From: Coriaria nepalensis
Lineage: Eukaryota; Streptophyta; Magnoliopsida; Cucurbitales; Coriariaceae
DNA length: 64,000 bases
Reading direction: 5' to 3'
Assembly (NCBI GenBank): GCA_027186245.1
Contig: CP114495.1
Coordinates: 7,618,501-7,682,500, forward strand
In this document: one piece after another, positions 11,764 to 22,805 of the stretch
Layout: the number at the start of each line of letters is the position of its first letter
Numbering within the stretch: the stretch's first letter is position 1
The notes under the pieces: generated by a model
What the model was told of the DNA's origin: nothing
The model's input: the letters and a program-made list of their open reading frames with translations, nothing else
Database searches by the model: none
Translations under genes and position numbers: made by a program

Positions 11764-12786
11764 TTGTTTAAAAAAAACTTTTCCATTGCGATGCTGCCTC
11801 TAAACCCCGTGACCTGTCCAGGCATGTCAATCCCCGTGTGAGTCTACATAGCATTCGACCTCTGACCTTCGATGTCAAAGTTTTGAAAACTAAATTCATA
11901 TAGTTCATTTTCAGCATTTTCTATTCTTCATTCTTTAACTTAAGGGTAAATTTGCACAATACCCTTTATAAGAAGCATGCTTTGCAAAATGCATCAAATC
12001 TAAAAAAGTTTGCAAAATACCCTTATTTAATAACTATAAGATTACTAATTTACTATTATCCCTATCAATCCATCATTTATCTTTCTCTCTCCTTTGTTAC
12101 GCTCTGTCTTTAAGTCGAAGTTCTACATTTATTTTCAGTTTTTTTATCTCTTATATTTTTTCTCGCTTTCAGCTTTTCTATTTATGATTTATTTCTCACT
12201 TTCTCACTTTCTGATTTCTTCTCTTTTAATGATTTTGAGATCTGAAAACCTTCAAATCTCATTCAAGGTCTTTTGAGACATTTTATGATTTCTAACTCTC
12301 GTTACCATGATTTAATCTGTCCAGATTTGTATCTCTTAGTTTTTTTTTTTTCCACAGATCAAGAACGGACAACGAATAGAAAATTTGGAAAAAAAATTGC
12401 AAAATGATAGAGTAGATCAACAACCATGTTGATTATGGTCGATCGTAGTTGATTAGTCATGGCCGACCATAATATAAAACCCGATGGCTCGATGGGCATT
12501 TGTGAAGAGTCATTGGATATGAATTGATAATGACTGGTAAGGACCAACAATGATCGATAATGACTAACAAGGACCGACAAGGACTAACAAGAAATTGACA
12601 AGGGATCATCTAGTATGATCGACAATAATCAGCGATGATTGTCTATGATCATTGATTATGATTGCCTATGAAAGAGCGACCACAATCGAGCTTAATCTAC
12701 ATGGTAGTCGATCTACTCCATCATTGACCATGATCGACTATAACCAACATCGACCCATTGGGTTTGTTAGACATAAACTTTTGTGT

Positions 12787-12972
12787 TTATGTTTCTGAAA
12801 CCCGATGGCTCAATGGCTCTTCACAAATACCCATCGAGTCATCGGGTTTGTTAGACAAAAAGTCATGTTCATTTATAATGGTGTTTAACTTGAGTATGGT
12901 TGATGGGACCTCTAAGAAAAGTGGAGGTTTCATGTGAGGCTGATTATTAAATGGAATTGTAGAAATTTTCAT
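12787..12972 (-). other. Conserved antisense ORF in right TIR unit
   Basis: A 61-codon ORF containing EVPSTILKLNTIINEHDFL, SNKPDDSMGICEEPLSHRVS. It is the counterpart of the ORF at 11497-11763 in the other unit; differences are mostly single residues. Function unknown and not recognised as any named domain. Confidence 0.25.
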
Positions 12973-13234
12973 GGCGGGAGCGGTGACGATATGGCAGTTG
13001 CTGCTGAAACCCCATTACCTATCCAGACAAGTCGATCTCCGTGCGAGTGTGCATAATGCTCAGCCTCCAACCTTCGGCCTCAAAGTTTCGAAAACTAAAT
13101 TCATATAGTTTATTTTCAGCATTCATATTTTTCTTTCTCTAACTTGATTTAAGGGTTCTTTTGTCATTAAAAAAGATAGAATGGTAGTTTGCAAAAAAAA
13201 AAAAAAAAAAATTAAATAAGGGTATTGTGCAAAA

Positions 13235-14480
13235 GGGCATTGACTAGGAGGATAATTCCCTTAATAATCTCTTTCTAGATTTGTATTCCTTTTTTCTTAA
13301 CAAAAAAAATTATGCGCTACAGATGAGAATTATTGCTAAATATATATCGATGCACGAAAAAGATCCACTTATAGTTCTATGTTTGGATCGTATTGCTCTT
13401 TTGCTAAATCTCGAAGAGGAGGAGCAAGAGGAATATTATTTAGAATATTAAAAAGGAGATACCCAAAAGGATAATAAAGTAAAATCTCGATAAATTACTA
13501 ATCTTGAGACAAGAGAAATTTATAAATTTAGCGAAATAGTAAATAATAATAAATAAATAAAAGTCGATCATAATTTAATCAGGGTAATGCAAATAACAAA
13601 TTCAAGCAAATTATCAAACTCATCTCAAAGGTTGATTTTTCCATATTCATTACCAAAAATATATTTCAGTAAATCAAACTTAACTTTTACTAAAAATATA
13701 TTGATTTTACTGCTCATAGAAAGATAAGAGAGAAACCTACAACTTTTATGTTGCCAAATTTGCCCCAAAATATTGTTTTTATAGACAAAATTGCATCGAA
13801 AATAATAGGCTAAAAACTTCTTTAAGAAATAAGATAGTAGGTCTTTTTTATTCACTTAAGAAGAACAACTACAATGAAAAGGCTAATTCTTCATTCAAAC
13901 AAAGATGGCCTCTCATCTCAAAGGTATAAAAAAATCGACAATGACAGATAAAATGCATTAAAAAAATAATTGCAATAGTGGGTTTTAGAAAAATTTATCT
14001 CGCATATGAGTCAAGGGACGGTATCTTTCATGTCTTAGCCTAAATTTAATTGATTTTATCTTAGTATAGTTTTGACATTTAATTCTCGATTTAGCATTCT
14101 AAGTCCTTTACTTTACTAGTGTTTTTTTTATTTCATTAATCTTTTCAACTTTAATTTTGTTATCATTATTTATTTTCATTTCATTTGGTAGCATTTAAAT
14201 GAACTCTCTCGTTAGTAGATATATCAAAAATAAAATAAAATTTAGATTAACTTAAAATTCTTCGCCTATTCGTCATAACAATAAGATTAACTTCATTAGT
14301 AATTTGCAATGCATTTATATTCTTTTTTTTTATTTTGATAGTGTGAAATTAACTCTAAATTTATAATATGCATGTTTATTTATTTCATTTAAGTGCATTT
14401 ATTATTAGTCAGATATTTATTATTTACCATTCCTGAGTCCAAAGATTATTGTGCGGCGATAGATTTTCTTGATATCAACA
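13235..14480. other. AT-rich intergenic DNA
   Basis: No supported gene. The ORF at 13625-13855 (minus) is a chance AT-rich frame without domain character. Around 13478-13520 the words CTCGATAAATTA and AATTTATAAATTTAGCGAAATA resemble the ends of the MITE at 32569-32728, suggesting a decayed relative. Confidence 0.4.
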
Positions 14481-14489
14481 CTTGTATAT

Positions 14490-15222
14490 AGGTGTCTTTC
14501 AGTATTATTAGACTTTAAGACGCTGGAAGAGGCATGGACTGATTATCCACTAAATTTTGAGAAATTGAAAGTGTTTAGTTGTTTTGCCTATGCACAAAAA
14601 ATACAAGAAATTTTATGCTAGAGCTCGAAAATATATGTTCTTCTGATACCAAAAGATGTTATAAGGGTTCAAATTTTGGTATAAAGATGATTAGGCAATT
14701 CTTAAAAACTGTGTTTAGGATCCAAGAGCAAATCATAACATAATATCTCTGCCAAGCGAGCATGTAAGGAGAATCCGATGCAGGTTTGTCAAATTGTTTA
14801 TCAAATTGTTCGTTAATAAAACTGATCTTTTTTTTTTAGCAAGGCAAATTTTGTGGATCTGCTCTAGACGCCGTAGTAATCACTTCTTGTAAGCATTTGA
14901 GAAACAAGAATCATTCCAGGAGTATCAGAAGAATGTAGATACAAAGGACTGGAAGTTTCAATTGTGGCATCACAGGAGCTATTGGAGGTGTGATGTCACT
15001 ATTAGTTTTAGAGACCACTGAGGATCAAAAATGGAGAAGTTATGACGTAAAACTGAGGTTGGAGATGTCAAATTGAAAGTGAGTCAAATTGTTCTATGAA
15101 AGCAACAGAGAAATTGAAGCATAAAAGCGGAAGATATGAAGAATTTACAGCAATTGGCTTCCGAGAAAAAAAAAATGAACCTAGAAGAAAGGAAAGTAAT
15201 TACTTTTTCGGCTCTGATACCA
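14490..15222. mobile_element. Decayed copia fragments with a minus-strand primer-binding site
   Basis: On the plus strand 14495-14760 translates in broken frames to copia integrase C-terminal sequence: LEEAWTDYPLNFEKLKVFSCFAYA, then YARARKYMF, and later SLPSEHVRRI. At 15211-15222 GCTCTGATACCA is the exact complement of the tRNA-iMet primer-binding site TGGTATCAGAGC, so a different copia copy lay on the minus strand with its LTR beginning near 15223 (TATTAAAA, a decayed TGTTAAAA). At least two fragments of opposite orientation are therefore nested or juxtaposed. Confidence 0.6.
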
Positions 15223-15700
15223 TATTAAAAAGTAAAGAAAGAAAGAAAATAAACCATAATCTCTAATCGAAATAATGATAATGAATCAATTACAATCATT
15301 GAATACAATTAGAATAACTAGCTTTCTAATTTGTTATCTTCTAATTGTGATAACAAAGTCACAAACTGTTAGCAATCAACATCACCTAATATTTTGATTT
15401 ATTATTTTTAGAACCTCTAAATTTATAAAAATTAATATTTTACCCAACTTCACTTTACAATCGTTTAATTTATTTAATATAAAATCCAACAACTTTACTT
15501 TAGTTAATATTTTATTTACATGTGGCAAGTTTTCTTAGGAGTTATCTAAGAATGGCATGGTGAAAGAATCTCCCTAAGAATTGCTCATGTTTGGATAAGA
15601 ATACTGATGATTCCTTTCCATTCGAATCGAATAAACATACTGTTCAAATACTACGTACCATATACACCAAATTCAGTAATTATAGTGTATAATCTAATTA
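15223..15700 (-). mobile_element. Probable copia LTR, decayed
   Basis: Directly follows the primer-binding site at 15211-15222 and has the AT-rich, ORF-free composition expected of an LTR. The outer end could not be fixed, and the terminal TG/CA at the inner end is mutated. The stretch from about 15580 on may be ordinary flank of the reticulon gene. Confidence 0.4.
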
Positions 15701-15742
15701 TAATTTCTCATACATGCTCATCCTACAAGGAACGTTAGCGAG

Positions 15743-18131
15743 CTATTCAAATTTTTTCCCCTTGAAATTTCCCTTTGGAATCTTGCTAAGAAGACCAGAA
15801 TCCAGCTTCTTGTAATGGGTTTGAACCTGCCCAAAGACCTTGTGAGCAAAGCTGTCTACCCCATCCTCGTACTTCTCGTACAAAACCGGAAGTGTATGTG
15901 CCGCAACAAAACCTTTAAACCAGAGAACAAACGTAGAAAAAAAAAAAAAAAGATGATTCAGCTAAAGCATTGATTAGTGATCCCAAATGTAATAATCCAT
16001 CAACAAACTCTCAACTTGAATTAGGAATGTGAAGTGACGGATCAAAGACAGAAACCCAATTTCGGGCACGGGAAATTTCGCCCCACAGAATCAAACCAAA
16101 ATACACTTGCTTATGACCGTTAAAATCTTAACTAGATTTCAGTCTATTCGAATTTCAGCAGCTCACCCAAAATTTTCTCATATTTAAGAAAAGTAAAACA
16201 AAAAATGGAAGCTTACACTATATCTCAATAGTTTTACATGCCATATTATTATCATTGTTACAAAATATATGGGGTATTGATTTCTGGAAACTCAAATGCC
16301 CAAGGGCGGAAGTTGCAATATGGGATTTTTCAAGTTGTCTGGCAACAATACCTAGATACTATAAAGTTGTACTCACCAAACTAATATGATGACTTCAACT
16401 GACTTGTGAACTAGTATTGACCCAAAATTAGTTTCAATCAACTATCTAACAGTGGTTTCTTTTTCCTATAAGAAATAATTTTGAATTTCCGATAGCATAC
16501 GGACTGCAGATGTCAGATTAAACCCGAGTAGCGAAATACTAACTTCAGAGTTTACGTGTCCGTGTGTGTGTATATATAAATAGTATTATATCATATATAG
16601 AACACTCACCAATATAGAAAACAGTCAGAAAATTGCACCAGCTTCCTATGATAGCAGCAGCCCACAAGGCTCCTATTACCTGGGAAGGTAAGATTACTTC
16701 AAACATAAGCAGTACTTCCAAGAAAAATGAGAAACAGCCATATAAAAAGCACCTACATGGGACCCACATTCTCCTCTTATTGGTGTGCATACAGCTAATG
16801 TTGAAGTCAGTCTCACTAGTATACATAACGGTTAATACGAGAATGCCAATAAATAGGAAAAATGAATGAGAGGATGTGTGACAATGGTTAATTGGTTGCC
16901 TTGAGCGCTCAACGTTTTGGCGTTATACTATGTTTGCTACATAATAGTGTAATTATGTACAAGGTAATAGTCAATGTTCATTCTTCCATTCTTTCGGCAC
17001 TCTTAGAATCTACAGTCTTCTTGGAAGCAAACATATAGCAAATCTTAGAAATTTCTTCTCTCAAACGATCGATGATGAGATTCAATCCTTTCTAATGTTT
17101 TGGTATATAAATATCCTTTCTAATGTTTTAGGATATAAATAAAAGTACTTTCTCTTCATAATTGCAAGGGTTATCGACTAGTTTCCTAATACAAGCTTTA
17201 CATTTCTTATTTTATGCATATCCAGAAATCATATAGACTCGTATATGTACCGGAAACTCATGCAGGGATTTCTCCTTGGGCAATTATCTCTCGAAACCCC
17301 ATAACAGTATATATCAGCAAAAGTAAAATAGATTGAAAAAAAATAAGAAAACTAAATAATTATTGCATACCACAAGAAGTTGCTTCAAATTTCCTCCACA
17401 AGCAATGTCCTGGAGAAAACACAGACCTTGATTGATCTCAACAGCAGGTGACTTGGCAATGTTGACAAATAATTCCTCGGGTAGAACAAGACGGGGTACT
17501 TCAGATGGTGACCTGTACTAAACGAAAACGAGAAGCACGCAAGAATTTGTTTCAGTGAGCAGTTGGATCAAGATTTGAAACTGTAAATTGAGGTAATCAA
17601 AGTTAAGGCCCATACTGGATTTTAGACCCAAGCTGGAGTTTTCAAATGCTAAGAATTAATTTATTACCTGTTCAACAAACCTGAGGCATTTGTCCAAACA
17701 AATTGAGCAAGCAAACCGAGAACCACGGCAAAGCATACAAAAGTGAGAAAGTGGTAATTAAGCCATTCAAAGATCACCCATATAGCCGTTGCACCCGTTA
17801 ACAGGCTAGCCGAGATTTTCTTGTTCCTCCATAACAACACATCAGCAGCTGAAAAGAAGAACAAAATTGAAAAATAAATAAATAAATAAAATTGCAGAAA
17901 AAAAGGGGTTAAAAGATCTGACAAGTAAGAAGGATAAGACTACCGACATTTTCCACCTCCTAGAAGGTGATGAATAGGCTTCTGACGTCCAAAGAGGCGA
18001 TTGAATTGCGAAGAGACAGAATCTGATTTTTCTTCACCAAAAAATGAGACAGATTTTTTCCCCTGACTACTTTCAGATATAGTTTCTGCAATGCTGCTCA
18101 AAATCTCTTCAGCTGTAATTTTCTCAGGCAT
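15743..18131 (-). CDS. RTNLB: Reticulon-like protein, RTNLB family
   Basis: ER membrane-shaping protein that curves tubules through hydrophobic hairpins (family knowledge). Exons, high to low: 18131-17948, 17848-17668, 17512-17371, 16679-16610, 15912-15743; 747 nt, 248 aa. The hydrophilic N-terminus ends in the family motif SSQFNRLFGRQKPIHHLLGG followed by GKSADVLLWRNKK. Next comes hairpin 1 (ATAIWVIFEWLNYHFLTFVC, then a second hydrophobic run), a loop with LPEELFVNIAKSPAVEINQGL, hairpin 2 (ALWAAAIIGSWCNFLTVFYI, then GFVAAHTLPVLYEKYED), and a basic tail ending KKFE, a KKxx-type ER retrieval signal. The exon 1 donor must be the GTCGGT at 17947 to give the conserved GGGKSADV; the neighbouring GTAGTC four bases on would cause a frameshift. 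A leader intron spans about 18137-19136. Confidence 0.93.
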
Positions 18132-19330
18132 TATTCCTGTGGTTCAAATGTTCATCCTAGAACCATAACATATAAGAGTTGGAGAAAACAATCAATAGAG
18201 TTAGTCATATGAGTAGTATCTGTTGCAGCAAATGTGAATTCACATAGTATCAACATTTCGTTACTCTTAAATAGTAGTAGATGAAATGAAGATAGCGAAA
18301 ATATGGAGTAATGTTACTAGTGGTTAAGGCGTGACTAGAAACAATAAGCCCTTTAAAACAGTCAAAGCTACTAGATAAAAAGTATAAATTTCAAGGAGGA
18401 TGATGCCGAATTCTTAGGTTAACCACATGCATCCGATTCATGTTAACAGATTAAATTGAACTTCAACTTTATCATCTCAAATGGATTGAGGCTTGTAGTA
18501 TTTAGACGAAATCCATTGACTAGTACAATAAGAGAACATACTTTCTACCGGCTCTTATAGGCTTACTAAACTTCTCTAAAAACTATGAACATGTTTAGTT
18601 CTTCACACAAGTGAAAACCATGACCAAATAATACACCATACTTTTAGTACAAAAAATAATCAAAATACAGAAGAAACCAAATATTTACCATGCTATTAAC
18701 CAAATACATAAGAAAACTCTTTTTTCTTTTTTTTTTTTCTTTTTTTTTTCTCCTTTAAAATACTGATTTAACCAAAGAACAACTTTTTCTTAAAGCCAAA
18801 GTGTAAAAGGATGCGATTCTTTAACAATATGAATCAAGCAGCAAAGATCATTGTCTATCTTTGACAGATGTTGAAAACCCACTAAAAAAATTCAAACTTT
18901 CATGACTACTGCGTTCAAATCTCATCAAAGAAAAGAAATTTCCCACTTCCCACTTGATTAAAACCACAAATCATGAGGCTCCATAACTTTCAACCGAAAA
19001 TCAAAATCTTTCAAAATTTCACATACCCATAAACAGAATTTAGTAAAAATTTTATCTTTAAGGACCCAAAAACAGAAATAATACATAAAACGAAGCTGAA
19101 AACAAAGACAAAATAAAAAAACCAGAGAGCACATACCAGATTGAAAGAGAGGTTATGGATCTCTTGAACGAAAAAGTAGCAGGAGAAAAGAGGCCAAAGG
19201 GACCGTATAAAATGATGGGTTTGGACAAGTAAACACAAAGTGGGCGGTCTGTACTCTGCAGAGTCTCGGGCTCGTTGCTATTCTATTCCTGAGTGATCAG
19301 AACACGAGTAACGCAAGGTGAAAAACGAAG
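18132..19330 (-). other. 5' UTR intron and leader of the reticulon-like gene
   Basis: On the minus strand a leader exon (about 19260-19137) ends in CTG|GTATGT and an acceptor ...ACCACAG ends just 5 nt before the ATG. This defines a leader intron of about 1.0 kb (18137-19136). It contains long T/A tracts near 18720-18750 but no ORF. Large leader introns often affect expression in plants; that is only inference here. Confidence 0.5.
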
Positions 19331-19489
19331 CCAACTATATATGAGATGAGATGGATGGGGTTAAATTCATCAGTATTATTTATTTACAGAGTAAAGAAAG
19401 TGTTTAATTGTAAACCTGGGACTTTCTGAAACCACATATGGATCGAAAGTCTATAAGTAGTTATTTACGATTCTTGTAAAAATTTTCCG

Positions 19490-20640
19490 TATTTCTCATT
19501 AAATAAGTTGCATATATATTTTGTTAGAGGCTGTGAGCCTAGCAATTTAAGTCAATTTAATCACGATGATTATATTGATTATTTAGCTTTGAAAATTTCA
19601 TTTATAAAAAATTGGTAAAATTTATAAATTGTTGTTGGACTCACTTATTGTAGGAATATAGAATATATTCGGTTATACACAAAAATTTATCACATTGAGG
19701 TTGGATTATAATATGGAGAATTTTAACTTCTTCATGGTGAATTTAATTTAAGGAGTTAAATTATTAATAATTTAATTTGTTAAATGTATATCACATTCAC
19801 ATTACAAACACAGTCAGGTGTGATTTAGATTTAGTTAGAAATTATTTAATGAATTAAAAAAATATTATTTTGACAAAGATAATTATTAAATGAAGATTTA
19901 ATTATTAAAAAATCCTAAAATATTTTTCGGGTCAAAATAAGATTTTATTAGTTATTAAATAGTTAATGGGCCTAACTAGGCTTGCAAGCAATGCCCAAAT
20001 TAGAGTTCATATTTTACCCGGCAAAATTGAATATTAATTTAGACTAATAAAGTTTAATTTTAATTTTCTCGAAACATGAATTAAAAAAGACTTTTTGAAG
20101 ACCTAAACACGGTTAAAGTTAACCGGACCTTAAAGACCCACTTAAGCTTGGCCCAAGGGCTTATGCCCCTTATAAAAGGAACACAAGCAAACCCTAAGTC
20201 CCTGATTCAACCCCCTTGCCACACTTCATGAGAGAGAGAAAGAAAACTGAGTTTTTGGTTCATCATTTTCTCTCTACACTTTCTTCTTCTCCAAACTAAA
20301 ATTCAAGAATTGAATTTGTGCCCTTGTAATCTTTCGCTCGAGTTGTCGATCGTGTGAATCAAGTATAGCGACCGAGTGATAGGGAGAGACCACCATAAAC
20401 AATGATGGCGGTGGTCTGGCTACAGCAAGGGAACTTGGGTGGAGAATCATCCGGTTCTGAGAGGAGTGTTTGATTAGGTGTATTCCTTCTTCCCTTAATT
20501 AATTTCGGATTCTATCTAGGATTATCTAAGTTGTTAAATTAGATGGAAAATTTAAAACTGGCCTAGGTTGTCGAGATGTGTCGAGAAATCACACATAACA
20601 TATAAATGGTGAATCTTTATAGCTAGTTCGAGGTCTGGAT
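19490..20640 (+). mobile_element. LTR-like sequence (possible solo or truncated LTR)
   Basis: An ORF-free AT-rich region carries a promoter-like block, CCTTATAAAAGGAACACAAGC (TATA at 20171-20178), followed by CT-rich leader-like DNA, as inside many plant LTRs. It lies immediately upstream of the copia RT/RNase H fragment in the same direction. I could not find the matching LTR, exact TG...CA ends or a primer site, so the class is uncertain. Confidence 0.35.
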
Positions 20641-21288
20641 CTCATGGGTTTGTTTTTCAAAAATGGATTCCACCCTATAATGTACAAAGGACCGATGACT
20701 TACACTACCGATGATCATTTTCAAGCTGTCAAACATATACTGCGGTATATTAAGGGCACCAGCCACTTTGGTTTATCCTTTACTCATTTCTCGCCTACCA
20801 ATTTGGTTGCTTACTCAGATGTTGATTTGGCCGGTTATCCAAATGCTCGTCGCTCCACCTCTAGCTATTCTCTGTTTCTCAACGACGATCTTGTCTCTTG
20901 GAGTTCTATAATGACCATTTCTCGCTCTAGTTGTGAATCCAAATATTGTGCTCTTGCACTTGCTATCGCTGAAGTTGTTTGACTTCAACATTTGCTTCGA
21001 GATCTTCAAATTATCTCGTCTCATAGGCTGGTTCACCTCTATGATAACAAAAGTATTACTTTTATTAGCTCGAACCCCCTCTCCAACAAATGCGCTAAAT
21101 ACATTGACATTAATTATCATTTTATTCGAAAACTTATTATCGCTAGCATTCTTATTACTCAACACATCTCTTCCAACCTTCAAGTAGCCGACGTTTTTAT
21201 CAAAGAGTGCTCTTACCCACTTTACTCATTTTTTTGTTCCAAGTTTTATGTTTCGACTAATCTTGCGCTTAACTTGCAATGGTATTGA
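20641..21288 (+). mobile_element. Ty1/copia reverse transcriptase C-terminus and RNase H fragment
   Basis: Two adjoining plus-strand frames give the copia RNase H region: HFQAVKHILRYIKGTSHFGL, then LVAYSDVDLAGYPNARRSTS, WSSIMTISRSSCESKYCALA (the YSDxDxAG, RRSTSG and SRSSxESEY landmarks), LLRDLQI, YDNKSITFISSNPLSNKCAKYIDI, NYHFIRKLIIASIL and VADVFIKE. A stop after IAEVV (about 20981) and frame changes show it is dead. The upstream pol domains are missing. Confidence 0.85.
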
Positions 21289-22330
21289 AAACGAGAATAA
21301 TTCCTCATGTTTTTCTCCTTTCCACAAGGGCCTTTATATATATTTCTAATAATTTTGTTTCCTCACAAATAGCTTCTCTACTGTATGTTTTTATCCTTAT
21401 ATTCTCCTATATATTAAAATATAAGCCACCCTAAGATTTAAGATGATTTTTATCAAATCTTCACAGAATTCGTACATATTAAGCAAGAGATCTTAATTTT
21501 TGTAGTCATGGCGATCATTTTCCTTATGTGGATTATCCTCATTTTGTGATGATACAACGTACGACAACGTTCAGGAACATGTAAGTCAAAGTCAAAACAT
21601 GTTGACTTTCTTCCCATCTTAGTACAAATTGAGTGTGTCGATATATTACTAATCGATCGTAGCATTCTCCATTTACTGGATTAGCGAACCAATCTACTCC
21701 CATTTTCAACTCTTTTTTAGAGCAATCAAATTCATATATACAAATGATCATTATTTTACGAGAAATTAACCAGATTGTAGATTTACAAACTAATCTTAAT
21801 TGCTCTACTAAATTTGATAGTAGTTTTGTTTCCAACTCTATTCTACCTTATTAGAGTTATTACACTTAAAAATGTTTTATGATAAATTTTGTCTTAATTA
21901 CTTTAGAATCTTATTCTTTTGATTTAAATAGTTTTAGTTTTAGTTATTTTGATTTATTTTCTTTTTCTCTGATGTCTTTTAGGAGGTTTAAGGTTCTTTG
22001 TGCCCTTCTTATTTTTCTCTTATTTGATTAATTTATTATTATTTTATAAATTAAAAAAATTTATATAAAAAAAAATCTATCTAATTGATTATTTTGTTTT
22101 GAATAAATAATAAAATAATGGGAATTCAATTAAACTTTCTGGTTTAGAAATTCTTAAGAAATAAACTTGCTTCAAAGAAATTATCAAGTCAAATAAATAT
22201 ATAGAAAATAAAGACAAAGAAAAAGACAAGAACAACCTACGTGATAAAAACAAAATTGGGTTGTCACCCATGATCAGGAAGAATATTGATTTCAGATATG
22301 ATGTAATATTTATGAGCTTCAACTCCCATT
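21289..22330. other. AT-rich spacer upstream of the NB-LRR gene
   Basis: Probably contains the decayed 3' LTR of the copia fragment just upstream (CT-rich, ORF-free at 21290-21420). ORFs at 21453-21835 and 22089-22322 on the minus strand show only AT-rich composition and no domain. No RNA gene seen. Confidence 0.35.
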
Positions 22331-22805
22331 CCTGCTTACACTCGTTTTCCGGCCAAAGAGATTAACCGTAACCCAACACGAAAGAATCCGGGATCCGCTA
22401 CTCTACTACATAGCAGGTACTCATCACTACTCCTTATTTCTATATAGATGAGTGGTGTTTTCAGTTCAGTGGATAGAACACAAGCTATTGACTTCCTATG
22501 CATAAGGAAATTCTGTTGTTGATTTCACCGAGTAACGTTAGAGCAGAAGATTGGCTCTGCACTTAGTCTAATATATACTAATTGCCATGGCACATAATGT
22601 TGTTTTTCAAATCGCAAATGGGTTTTCTTTATTTTTCATTTTTCTAGAGTCAACGATGGTTTCTTCTAACTCGTTTTGATCGTAAAACGAGCAATAGCTT
22701 CCCCTTCATATCACTTTTGCTTTCATTCTATTCAGATAACAAGATTAATCTCTTCCTCTATTGATTTTCTTGTAATCTTAGTTACACAAGCAAATCGTGC
22801 TGGAT

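Larger units (their letters stand above)
10777..13234. mobile_element. Composite terminal-inverted-repeat DNA element (two head-to-tail units)
   Basis: The left end TTTTGCATAATACCCTTA (10777-10794) matches the right end TAAGGGTATTGTGCAAAA (13217-13234) in inverted orientation. Both ends are followed inward by a long T/A homopolymer and a second TTTGCAAA word, so the inverted ends reach roughly 60 bp. Internally the sequence is two related units of about 1.2 kb. They meet at 11940-11960, where a right-type end (TAAGGGTAAA) abuts a left-type end (TTTGCACAATACCC). Shared blocks include CTTTTGAGACATTTT, the palindrome-rich GATCATGATTGA regions and an antisense ORF. No transposase is recognised and no clear target-site duplication was found, so it looks like a non-autonomous element, perhaps Mutator-like. 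Confidence 0.6.

Noticed and set aside
15211..15222. tRNA gene fragment
   Set aside because: The match to tRNA-iMet is only the 12-base primer-binding complement beside an LTR; no cloverleaf is present.
17944..18131. Reticulon exon 1 ending at 17944 (GTAGTC donor)
   Set aside because: It causes a frameshift and immediate stop in exon 2 and loses the conserved GKSADV junction.
20815..21183. 122-codon minus-strand ORF over the copia RNase H fragment
   Set aside because: The plus strand clearly encodes RNase H landmarks; this is its shadow.
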